A stretch of 64,000 nt of DNA from Rhodococcus oxybenzonivorans (lineage in GTDB: Bacteria > Actinomycetota > Actinomycetes > Mycobacteriales > Mycobacteriaceae), in NCBI RefSeq assembly GCF_003130705.1, contig NZ_CP021354.1, positions 3,720,001 through 3,784,000 of the forward strand, read 5' to 3'. Shown here one piece after another: positions 57,187-64,000 of this stretch; position 1 is the first letter of the stretch; each line of letters starts with the position of its first letter. The notes beneath the pieces are model-generated. The model was not told the origin of the DNA. It searched no databases and saw only the letters and a program-made list of their open reading frames with translations. The translations under genes were made by a program, and so were the position numbers.

Positions 57187-58569
57187 TCAGGACTCGGGGC
57201 GCCGGACCTGAAGGTCGGCACCGGTCACCGCCCAGCGGCCGGTGCCGACGCGCCAGACAACCGCGAGCATCCGAAGCACTATGAACACGGTCAACCCCGT
57301 CCAGATTCCCACCAGACCCCAGTCGCGGAGCATCGACAGCCAGATCAAGGGCAGAAAGCCGACCAACGCACAGGCCAGGGTGGCATTCCGGAGAAACACG
57401 ACATCTCCCGCCCCGAGAAGCACGCCGTCGAGAGCGAAGACCACTCCGGCCACGGGAATGATGGCAACGAAGAACCACCACACCACCGCCATGTCGTCCA
57501 GCACCGCAGTATCGGAGGTGAACAGGCGGGGTACGACACTGTGACCGAGCGCGAACATGAGCGCCAACGCCGACGCGAAGAGCGTGGACCACCGCGTGAT
57601 ACGCCACGACAGGCGGGTGGCCCCGCGGGCGTGCCCCGCGCCCAATGCGGCACCCACCAAGGCCTGTGCGGCGATCGCGAGGGAATCCAGGGTGAGTGCG
57701 ACCAGATTCCACAACTGCAGGACCACCTGATGTGCGGCGACAGCTGCGGCCCCGAACCGTGATGCGACTGCGGCTGCCGAGAGGAAACACGCCTGGAACG
57801 CCAGACTCCGGAGGATCAGGTCCCGGCCGAGGATCATCTGAGCCCGCATCACGCCCCACTGCGGACGCAGCGGCACTCGTTCGAATACCAGCGCACCGAC
57901 GAAGAGACTGGCCGACACCGCCTGGCCGATCACATTCGCCACGGCCGAACCCTCGAGTCCGAGGCGCGGGATACCCCACAGTCCGTGTACGAGCAGCGGA
58001 CACGCGATCGCCGACACGACGAGGCCCGCGATCACGAACCGTAAGGGCCGCACGGTGTTCTGCATGCCGCGCATCCAGCCATTGCCGGCCATCGCGATCA
58101 GGATCAACGGGGCGCCGAACACGGCGATGCGCAACCAACTCGCCGCCGCGTGCGCGATGTCGGAGCCACCGGCGATCGCCGAAGTCACGGGACCGGCCAG
58201 CAGTTGAACGAGCGCGACCACCGTCACGCCGATGATGAGCGCCAGCCACGTCGCCTGCACCCCCTCGCGGACGGCACCACGCTCGTCGCCGGCACCGTGC
58301 ATCCGCGAAGCGCGGGCCGTGGTCCCGTAAGACAGAAACGTCAGCTGGGTGCTGACCTGCGCCAGGATCAGTCCGCCGACCGCAAGACCCGCGAGTGCCA
58401 GCGCACCGAGCCGTCCGACGACAGCGATGTCGAACAGCAGATAGATCGGTTCCGCGGCAAGCACCCCCAGTGCCGGGAGCGCAAGACCGAACACCGTGCG
58501 GGCAGCTACATCGCCCGAAACCTTCGTCCCAGCCGTTACATCGCCCGTGCTCTCCGAGACTTCCGCCAA
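57187..58569 (-). CDS. dinF: MATE-family efflux transporter (DinF type)
   Basis: 460-residue multidrug/toxic-compound extruder with twelve membrane helices in two homologous halves: FGLALPALGVLAAEPIYLLFDIAVVGRLGALALAGLAVGGLIL and RSLAFQACFLSAAAVASRFGAAAVAAHQVVLQLW. Same neighbourhood as dinF Rv2836c before the nrnA-rbfA-infB genes. Start is probably TTG at 58569, the usual MATE N-terminus being about 20 residues before the first helix; weak ribosome binding site. Substrate unknown. Confidence 0.9.
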   Translation of the reverse strand: MAEVSESTGDVTAGTKVSGDVAARTVFGLALPALGVLAAEPIYLLFDIAVVGRLGALALAGLAVGGLILAQVSTQLTFLSYGTTARASRMHGAGDERGAVREGVQATWLALIIGVTVVALVQLLAGPVTSAIAGGSDIAHAAASWLRIAVFGAPLILIAMAGNGWMRGMQNTVRPLRFVIAGLVVSAIACPLLVHGLWGIPRLGLEGSAVANVIGQAVSASLFVGALVFERVPLRPQWGVMRAQMILGRDLILRSLAFQACFLSAAAVASRFGAAAVAAHQVVLQLWNLVALTLDSLAIAAQALVGAALGAGHARGATRLSWRITRWSTLFASALALMFALGHSVVPRLFTSDTAVLDDMAVVWWFFVAIIPVAGVVFALDGVLLGAGDVVFLRNATLACALVGFLPLIWLSMLRDWGLVGIWTGLTVFIVLRMLAVVWRVGTGRWAVTGADLQVRRPES

Positions 58570-58581
58570 CTGACCCGAACC

Positions 58582-59583
58582 TCAGCCGAGCGAATCGACG
58601 AGTGACGCCACGATCTCGTCGACGGAGGTGACTGCGGTGTACCCGGCCGCGAACCGGTGGCCGCCGCCGCCGAGGTATCCGGCGACGAGCGAGACGTCCA
58701 CGTCGGACTTGGAGCGCAGTGAGACCGACCAGGTGCCGTCTGCGGCCTCTTTCAGGACCGCGGCGACCTCGGCCTCCGAGGTGGTGCGGACGATATCGAT
58801 GACGCTTTCGATTTCTTCGGAGCGCAGACCCCGCACATCGGCCTGTCGGATGACGGCATAGACCAGACCACGGCCGCCTGCGGCGCCGGGAACGAATGTG
58901 GCTGATCCCAGCACTGTGGACAGCATCGGCAGCCAGCCGAAGGGATGGGTGTCGAGCAGTCGCCTGGCGATCCGGGCACCGTCTATACCGGTCGCGAGTA
59001 GCCGCTCGGCGAGGGTGTGGGTGCCGGGCTGGACCCAGCGGAACGAACCGGTGTCGGTCACGAGGCCGGCGTAGAGGCAGTGCGCGAGGTCGGCGTCGAT
59101 CTCCACGCCCCACAGGTCGAACATCTGAGCCAGGACTGCAGTGGTCGATTCCGCCGACTCGTCCACGAGGTTCATCCGTCCGAACCGGGTGTTGGACCGA
59201 TGGTGGTCGATGACGAGCGTCTCCGCCGCATCATGGAGGCGGCCCGCGAGCGTGCCGAGCCGCCCTGCGCTGCCGCAGTCGACGGTGACCAGCAGATCGA
59301 CGTTTCGATGCACCTGATCCGCCGGCACCAGCAGGTGGGTGCCGGGCAGTTCGCGCATCGACTCGGGCAGTTCGTCCGGAGCAGCGAACGCCACCTGCAC
59401 CGGGATACCTTTGCGCTCGAGTACCAACCCGAGCGCAAGGCCGCTGCCGATGGTGTCGGCATCGGGCTGAACGTGACACAGAACCGTCACCGACGTCGCG
59501 TTCTCGAGGACGGCGACCGCCTGCGGCAGATACACCTCTTGGCGGTCGAGATCAGACAGGGACGTCTCCTGAGTGTGGGTCAT
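58582..59583 (-). CDS. DHH/DHHA1 phosphoesterase (NrnA-type oligoribonuclease / pAp phosphatase)
   Basis: 333 residues. DHH domain: VTVLCHVQPDADTIGSGLALGL, LVTVDCGSAGRLG, VIDHHRSNTRFG (DHH-like metal site) and YAGLVTDTGSFRW. DHHA1 domain ends VSLVAGYLGGGGHRFAAGYTA, the GGGHR substrate motif. Corresponds to Rv2837c, which degrades nanoRNA, pAp and cyclic dinucleotides. Start ATG at 59583 lies 10 nt after the rbfA stop, operon with rbfA and probably infB. Confidence 0.93.
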   Translation of the reverse strand: MTHTQETSLSDLDRQEVYLPQAVAVLENATSVTVLCHVQPDADTIGSGLALGLVLERKGIPVQVAFAAPDELPESMRELPGTHLLVPADQVHRNVDLLVTVDCGSAGRLGTLAGRLHDAAETLVIDHHRSNTRFGRMNLVDESAESTTAVLAQMFDLWGVEIDADLAHCLYAGLVTDTGSFRWVQPGTHTLAERLLATGIDGARIARRLLDTHPFGWLPMLSTVLGSATFVPGAAGGRGLVYAVIRQADVRGLRSEEIESVIDIVRTTSEAEVAAVLKEAADGTWSVSLRSKSDVDVSLVAGYLGGGGHRFAAGYTAVTSVDEIVASLVDSLG

Positions 59584-59593
59584 GTCGTCGGCG

Positions 59594-60082
59594 TCAGTCC
59601 GCCTGGCGGGAACCGGACGGCTCGTCGACATCCACGTCGTCCGAGTCCTCGGTTCGCGGCTCCTTGTACGGGTCCGGGTCTCCGGCCGGGGACGCCGCGG
59701 CAGCGACACGGGCGACCTCGTCGTCCGCGGCACGAGCGCGGGCGAGGAGTTCTTCCATATGACGGGCGGTGTCCGGCACGGTGTCCGCGACGAACGTGAG
59801 CGTCGGCGTGAATCTCACGCCGGTGCCGGCACCGACCTTGGAGCGCAGAACACCCTTGGCCTTCTCCAGGCCTGCGGCCGCAGCAGCGAGATCAGGTTCC
59901 GACTCGAGGTCGGCGCCCATCACGGTGTAGTACACGGTCGCGTCGTGGAGGTCGGCCGTCACCTTGGTGTCGGTGATGGTCACGAACGCCAGGCGGGGGT
60001 CCTTGATTTCGTGATCGATTGCCGTCGCAACAATGGTGCCGATGCGCTTGGCGAGCTTGCGTGCCCGGGCGGGATCCACCAT
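59594..60082 (-). CDS. rbfA: Ribosome-binding factor A
   Basis: 162-residue 30S maturation factor with KH-like fold: [55 protein letters not shown] and [31 protein letters not shown]-terminal acidic tail of about 35 residues ([20 protein letters not shown]) is longer than in E. coli. Lies between DUF503 and nrnA in the translation-factor cluster downstream of infB. Confidence 0.96.
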   Translation of the reverse strand: MVDPARARKLAKRIGTIVATAIDHEIKDPRLAFVTITDTKVTADLHDATVYYTVMGADLESEPDLAAAAAGLEKAKGVLRSKVGAGTGVRFTPTLTFVADTVPDTARHMEELLARARAADDEVARVAAAASPAGDPDPYKEPRTEDSDDVDVDEPSGSRQAD

Positions 60083-60197
60083 GACAATCAGACTCCTCTC
60101 CCTGGCCGCTCGATAAGTTGTGGTCCTACTTTTGCTCTGTCTTTCTCATTCTGCACGCCGGGGCGTCGTGACGACCCGCCGGGCAGGGCATACCGAG

Positions 60198-60488
60198 TCA
60201 GTCCTCGGGCCCGAAAATTCTCCGCCGCACGGCGAGTAGTTGCAGCTCCGGCAGATCTGCAACATGCCGCTCGCAGGTGTCGAGCACTTCGTGTACGTGA
60301 TCGACGGCCGAGCTCGCCATGGTGACGCCCAGCATCGACCGGCGGTACCGATCTTGTTCGCCGGTTTCCGCGGCGGACACACCGTAGCGACGCAGCTCCG
60401 CGAGAACCGGTTTGACCATTGCACGCTTCTCTTTCAGAGATCGCACGTCACCGAGCAAGATGTCGAGCTCGAGCGCACCGACGTACAA
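60198..60488 (-). CDS. DUF503 family protein
   Basis: 96 residues: YVGALELDILLGDVRSLKEKRAMVKPVLAELRRYGVSAAETGEQDRYRRSMLGVTMASS, the DUF503/YlxP pattern. YlxP proteins occur with infB and rbfA and interact with RbfA in Bacillus, pointing to ribosome assembly. Start is TTG at 60488, preceded by AAGGAGG; a 21-bp hairpin ends 17 nt before it. Confidence 0.92.
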   Translation of the reverse strand: MYVGALELDILLGDVRSLKEKRAMVKPVLAELRRYGVSAAETGEQDRYRRSMLGVTMASSAVDHVHEVLDTCERHVADLPELQLLAVRRRIFGPED

Positions 60489-60505
60489 CTTTCCTCCTTC
60501 GGGGA

Positions 60506-60552
60506 GACGTGCGCTTCTCCGGCCGAACCAGTCGGCCGGAGAAGCGCACGTC
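60506..60552 (-). terminator. Perfect 21-bp hairpin between infB and DUF503
   Basis: Arms 60506-60526 and 60532-60552 are perfect inverted copies (21 bp, loop ACCAG). It starts 38 nt after the infB stop and ends next to the DUF503 ribosome binding site. No T-run follows. Either an I-shaped actinobacterial terminator/attenuator lowering DUF503-rbfA expression, or a processing site. Confidence 0.75.
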
Positions 60553-60590
60553 GGATAACGCTGCTACGTCACCCCACTCGAAAAGGGAGA

Positions 60591-63590
60591 TCAGTCACGC
60601 GGCTTTTCCCGAAGCTCGTAGGCCTCGATGACGTCACCGACCTTGATGTCGGTGTAGGTGACCGTCAAACCGCACTCGTAACCCTCGCGTACCTCGACGA
60701 CGTCGTCCTTCTCCCGCTTCAGCGAAGAGATGGTGACGGTCTCGGCGACAACCGTGTTGTCACGCAGCAGCCGGGCCTTTGCATTGCGACGGATGCTACC
60801 CGAGGTGACGAGGCAACCGGCAATGTTGCCGACCTTGGACGAGCGGAACATCGCGCGGATCTCCGCCTTGCCCAGCTCGACCTCTTCGTAGATCGGCTTG
60901 AGCATGCCCTTGAGGGCCTTCTCGACCTCGTCGATTGCCTGGTAGATCACCGAGTAGTACCGGATGTCGACGCCCTCGCGGTTCGCCAACTCGGTCGCCT
61001 TGCCCTCGGCGCGGACGTTGAACCCGATGATGATCGCGTTCGACGCAGCGGCCAGGTTGACGTTCGTCTCGGTGACGCCACCGACACCACGGTCGATGAC
61101 GCGCAACTGCACCTCGTCGTCGATCTGGATGCCGTGCAGCGCCTCCTCGAGGGCCTCCACGGTTCCGGAGTTGTCACCCTTGAGGATGAGGTTGAGCTGC
61201 GACGTCTCCTTGAGGGCCGAATCGAGGTCCTCGAGGCTGATCCGCTTGCGGCTCTTCGCGGCCAGAGCGTTGCGCTTACGCGCATTGCGCCGGTCGGCGA
61301 TCTGACGGGCGATGCGGTCCTCGTCGACCACGAGCAGGTTGTCGCCTGCACCGGGGACCGATGTGAAACCGACCACCTGCACGGGACGCGAGGGCATTGC
61401 CTCGAGTACGTCCTCGCCGTGCTCGTCGACCATCCGGCGCACACGGCCGTAGGCGTCGCCGGCGACGATCGAGTCACCGACCCGCAACGTTCCACGCTGG
61501 ATGAGCACGGTCGCGACGGGTCCGCGTCCACGGTCGAGGTGCGCCTCGATGGCGACACCCTGTGCGTCCATATCCGGGTTGGCCCGCAGGTCGAGGGCAG
61601 CGTCCGCCGTCAACAGCACGGCGTCGAGCAGTGCATCGATGTTGGTGCCCTGCTTCGCCGAGATGTCGACGAACATGGTGTCTCCGCCGTATTCCTCGGC
61701 CACCAGCCCGTACTCGGTGAGCTGCTGCCGGATCTTGTCCGGGTTCGCGCCTTCCTTGTCGATCTTGTTCACCGCGACCACGATCGGCACGTCGGCCGCC
61801 TGGGCGTGGTTGATCGCTTCCACCGTCTGCGGCATGACGCCGTCGTCGGCGGCGACGACCAGGATCGCGAGGTCGGTGGCCTTGGCACCGCGAGCACGCA
61901 TGGCCGTGAAGGCCTCGTGACCGGGGGTGTCGATGAACGTCACGAGACGCTCGTTGCCGTCGAGCTCGGTGAGCACCTGGTAGGCACCGATGTGCTGCGT
62001 GATACCGCCGGCCTCGCCCTCACGGACATTGGCCTTACGGATAGTGTCGAGCAGGCGGGTCTTACCGTGGTCGACGTGGCCCATGACGGTGACCACGGGC
62101 GGACGGGACATGAGGTCCTCTTCGCCGCCTTCGTCTTCACCGTAGGTGAGGTCGAAGCTGTCGAGCAGCTCACGGTCCTCGTCCTCCGGGCTGACGACCT
62201 GGACGACGTAGTTCATCTCGCCGCCGAGCAGCTCGAGGGTCTCGTCGTTGACGGACTGGGTAGCCGTCACCATCTCACCGAGGTTGAACAGTGCCTGCAC
62301 GAGGGCGGCCGGGTTCGCGTCGATCTTCTCCGCGAAGTCCGAAAGCGAAGCACCACGGGCGAGGCGGATGGTCTCGCCGTTGCCACGCGGCAACCGCACG
62401 CCACCGACGGCGGGCGCCTGCATGGAGTCGTATTCCTGGCGCTTCTGACGCTTGGACTTGCGACCACGACGCGGGGCGCCACCGGGGCGACCGAACGCGC
62501 CCGCTGCTGCACCGCGCTGACCGGGGCGTCCACCGCCACCGGGACGGCCGCGGAAACCACCTGCGGGTGCGCCGCCACCGGGAGCACCGGCACCGGCACC
62601 GGGGGCACCGCCACCGCGGTAGCCACCGCCGCCGCCTGCACCGCCGGGACGCCCACCGGGAGCGCCGCCGGGACGGCCGGGACGGCCACCACCGGGTGCG
62701 GGACGAGCCGAGCGTGCCGGCATCGCGCCGGGGTTCGGACGCGGAGGCATCGAACCGGGACTCGGTCGAGGACCGCCCTGACCGGGAGCCGGACGAGGTC
62801 CGCCCTGACCCGGAGCCGGACGAGGTCCACCCTGACCCGGAGCCGGACGAGGTCCACCCTGACCCGGAGCCGGACGAGGTCCACCCTGACCCGGAGCCGG
62901 ACGAGGACCGCCCTGGCCCGGAGCGGGTCGAGGAGCACCGGGACGCGGTGCGCCGGGAGCCGGACGCGGCGCCGGGCGCTCGGCCGGAGCCGACGAGTAC
63001 GGGTTGTTACCGACACGCGGAGGCTTGGGGCCCGGGCGCGGCCCACCCGGCTTTGCGCCGGTGGACGGAGCTGCGGACGCACTGGCGGCCGGAGCCGACG
63101 GCGCAGCGGGTGCCGGCGCGGCCGGAGCCGGGCGACCCGGCTTCGGCGCATTGCTGATCGGTGCACTGCTTGTAGGTGCACTGCTTGTAGGTGCACTGCT
63201 GCTGGGAGCTGCCGGAGCCGCTGCTGCGGGCGCGGCCGGAGCCTGCGCCGCGGGCGTGGCTGCGGGAGCTGATGCAGCCGGGGCCGCCGGTGCGGGTGCT
63301 GCCGGAGCCGGAGCTGCCGGCTTGGGGCCGGGACGGGGTCCGCCCGGCTTGGCCGACGTCGTCGACGGTGCGCTCGGCGCAGGTGCGCCGGGCTTTGCCG
63401 CCGGGCGTGCCGCTGAATCGGGCGACGAAGACTTCGGGAACGACTCCCGCAGACGTCGGGCAACGGGCGCCTCCACTGTGGAGGACGCCGACTTCACGAA
63501 CTCGCCCTGCTCCTTGAGCGTTGCGAGTAGTTCTTTACTTGTGACACCGAGTTCTTTAGCCAACTCGTGCACGCGGGCCTTGCCTGCCAC
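60591..63590 (-). CDS. infB: Translation initiation factor IF-2
   Basis: 999-residue GTPase that delivers fMet-tRNA to the 30S. The N-terminal IF2 helical domain is [26 protein letters not shown] ~300-residue Pro/Ala/Gly linker follows, including six tandem [13 protein letters not shown] 9-residue repeats. The G domain has G1 [12 protein letters not shown] (~500), G3 DTPGHEAF and G4 NKID; domains 3-4 end [16 protein letters not shown] and [33 protein letters not shown] at 63590 follows GAGGAGAG. ylxR upstream, as usual in the nusA operon. Confidence 0.97.
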   Translation of the reverse strand: MAGKARVHELAKELGVTSKELLATLKEQGEFVKSASSTVEAPVARRLRESFPKSSSPDSAARPAAKPGAPAPSAPSTTSAKPGGPRPGPKPAAPAPAAPAPAAPAASAPAATPAAQAPAAPAAAAPAAPSSSAPTSSAPTSSAPISNAPKPGRPAPAAPAPAAPSAPAASASAAPSTGAKPGGPRPGPKPPRVGNNPYSSAPAERPAPRPAPGAPRPGAPRPAPGQGGPRPAPGQGGPRPAPGQGGPRPAPGQGGPRPAPGQGGPRPAPGQGGPRPSPGSMPPRPNPGAMPARSARPAPGGGRPGRPGGAPGGRPGGAGGGGGYRGGGAPGAGAGAPGGGAPAGGFRGRPGGGGRPGQRGAAAGAFGRPGGAPRRGRKSKRQKRQEYDSMQAPAVGGVRLPRGNGETIRLARGASLSDFAEKIDANPAALVQALFNLGEMVTATQSVNDETLELLGGEMNYVVQVVSPEDEDRELLDSFDLTYGEDEGGEEDLMSRPPVVTVMGHVDHGKTRLLDTIRKANVREGEAGGITQHIGAYQVLTELDGNERLVTFIDTPGHEAFTAMRARGAKATDLAILVVAADDGVMPQTVEAINHAQAADVPIVVAVNKIDKEGANPDKIRQQLTEYGLVAEEYGGDTMFVDISAKQGTNIDALLDAVLLTADAALDLRANPDMDAQGVAIEAHLDRGRGPVATVLIQRGTLRVGDSIVAGDAYGRVRRMVDEHGEDVLEAMPSRPVQVVGFTSVPGAGDNLLVVDEDRIARQIADRRNARKRNALAAKSRKRISLEDLDSALKETSQLNLILKGDNSGTVEALEEALHGIQIDDEVQLRVIDRGVGGVTETNVNLAAASNAIIIGFNVRAEGKATELANREGVDIRYYSVIYQAIDEVEKALKGMLKPIYEEVELGKAEIRAMFRSSKVGNIAGCLVTSGSIRRNAKARLLRDNTVVAETVTISSLKREKDDVVEVREGYECGLTVTYTDIKVGDVIEAYELREKPRD
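62776..62937. repeat. 27-bp tandem repeats inside infB
   Basis: Six contiguous 27-bp units starting at 62776, 62803, 62830, 62857, 62884 and 62911, each encoding the nine residues PAPGQGGPR (minus-strand reading). The third and fourth units are identical; the outer ones are diverged at a few bases. There are no spacers, so not CRISPR. Units are whole-codon so length change keeps the frame. Confidence 0.9.
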
Positions 63591-63695
63591 TGCTCTCCTC
63601 ACTGATGAGGTCGAGCAGGAGGCTCCCCTGAGAGGGGCCCGCACGACCTCGGGTTATCTCCGATGGACGATCATCGCTGGTGCTTCACGGTGTGC

Positions 63696-64000
63696 TCATG
63701 AGTGCTTGTGCCTGTTCTGTTCGAGAGGTACTGCTCTGCGTGTGCGTTCTGCTCGTACCCAATGTTCGATCTCTGACGTATCCACACTTCCGGTGACTCG
63801 CAGCGCTCTGCCGAAGGCTCGGCGTCGCTCCGCGAGACTCAGGCAAGCCTGATCGAGGTGCAGCCACGCACCTCGCCCGGGAAGCCTACGTCGTGGGTCG
63901 GGAACGAGTATATGGCCTTGCGGCCCACTCTCACTTACCACGACCCTGAGCAGATCGAGAGCCAGCGCGCGCTCTCGACATCCAATGCATGTCCGTACCG
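63696..64000 (-). CDS. ylxR: YlxR-family RNA-binding protein, 5' end cut by window edge
   Basis: Partial DUF448/YlxR protein: VRTCIGCRERALALDLLRVVVSESGPQG then VPDPRRRLPGRGAWLHLDQACLSLAERRRAFGRALRVTG, the GRGA-YLH type signature with the zinc-like C-x2-C. The C-terminal region (EHWVRAERTRRAVPLEQNRHKHS) is basic. YlxR sits between nusA and infB in most bacteria, so nusA should lie beyond the right edge. The start codon is outside the window. Confidence 0.93.
   Translation of the reverse strand, partial: VRTCIGCRERALALDLLRVVVSESGPQGHILVPDPRRRLPGRGAWLHLDQACLSLAERRRAFGRALRVTGSVDTSEIEHWVRAERTRRAVPLEQNRHKHS

Noticed and set aside
57002..59113. A 703-codon minus-strand frame running through the MATE transporter into nrnA and pptH
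   Set aside because: Extremely Arg/Gly/His-rich and out of frame with three well-supported genes on the same strand.
62776..62937. CRISPR-like array of 27-bp repeats
   Set aside because: The repeats are contiguous with no spacers, lie in frame inside infB and encode a peptide repeat; no cas genes are near.
60240..63272. A 1010-codon open frame on the plus strand across infB
   Set aside because: It is antisense to infB; its product is a monotone Thr/Arg/Gly composition with no domain, and arises from the high-GC codon pattern of the real gene.

Overview
The window is high-GC actinobacterial chromosome, most likely Rhodococcus or a close relative in the Mycobacteriales. Gene content and order track the Mycobacterium tuberculosis backbone (hflX-dapF-miaA-miaB-recX-recA; clgR-pspA-pspM; ftsK-rnj-dapA-thyX; dapB; pepR-pnp-rpsO-ribF; sirR-truB-pptT-pptH; dinF-nrnA-rbfA-infB-ylxR), with insertions typical of rhodococci. 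Almost all of it is core genome. I see no prophage, insertion sequence, CRISPR array, rRNA or tRNA gene. Coding density is high, and ATGA/GTGA start-stop overlaps are common.

Layout. 1-0.9 kb: uracil/xanthine permease, cut by the window edge. 1-7 kb: complete fructose PTS (ptsI divergent from fruR-fruK-fruA-ptsH); fruK is frameshifted at a run of nine C. 7-8.7 kb: ECF42-type sigma factor with its DGPF/YCII partner. 8.8-17 kb: anchored propeller-like protein, hflX, dapF, an rRNA/tRNA methyltransferase, miaA, a dioxygenase-fold protein and a DUF349 protein. 17-24 kb: miaB, glutamate-type ABC importer gluABCD, recX-recA and a DUF3046 gene. 24-28.6 kb: glycosyltransferase, glpD with its TetR regulator, PIG-L deacetylase and a tiny membrane protein. 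28.8-32.2 kb: envelope-stress cluster pspM-pspA-clgR, then cinA and pgsA. 32.3-34.4 kb: argA-type acetyltransferase, YCII protein, and TerC exporter behind a yybP-ykoY riboswitch. 34.5-42.7 kb: ftsK, rnj, dapA, thyX, a ribbon-helix-helix-like gene and a SRPBCC protein. 42.7-49.7 kb: YcaQ-type glycosylase, flavodoxin, dapB, alcohol dehydrogenase, M16 protease, HemK2-like methyltransferase and a second SRPBCC protein. 49.7-64 kb: pnp, rpsO, ribF, sirR, truB, pptT/pptH, MATE transporter, nrnA, rbfA, DUF503, infB and partial ylxR.

The most informative signals are regulatory. A yybP-ykoY manganese-type riboswitch lies before terC, and its 3' P1 strand can alternatively sequester the ribosome binding site. 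Three GACGTCA boxes at helical spacing cover a leaderless promoter and start codon. sirR has a DtxR-like operator over its -10. recA has both a LexA box and a RecA-NDp-type promoter. A SigE-type promoter precedes clgR, and an ECF42-type promoter precedes the DGPF/sigma pair. At least fourteen genes show a TAnnnT -10 element only 6-9 nt before the start codon, pointing to widespread leaderless mRNA. Several perfect hairpins sit at ribosome binding sites or between genes. I find no clear novel multi-gene system; the three-box RHH-like locus and the RBS-sequestering hairpin before the HemK2-like gene are the best candidates for undescribed control.
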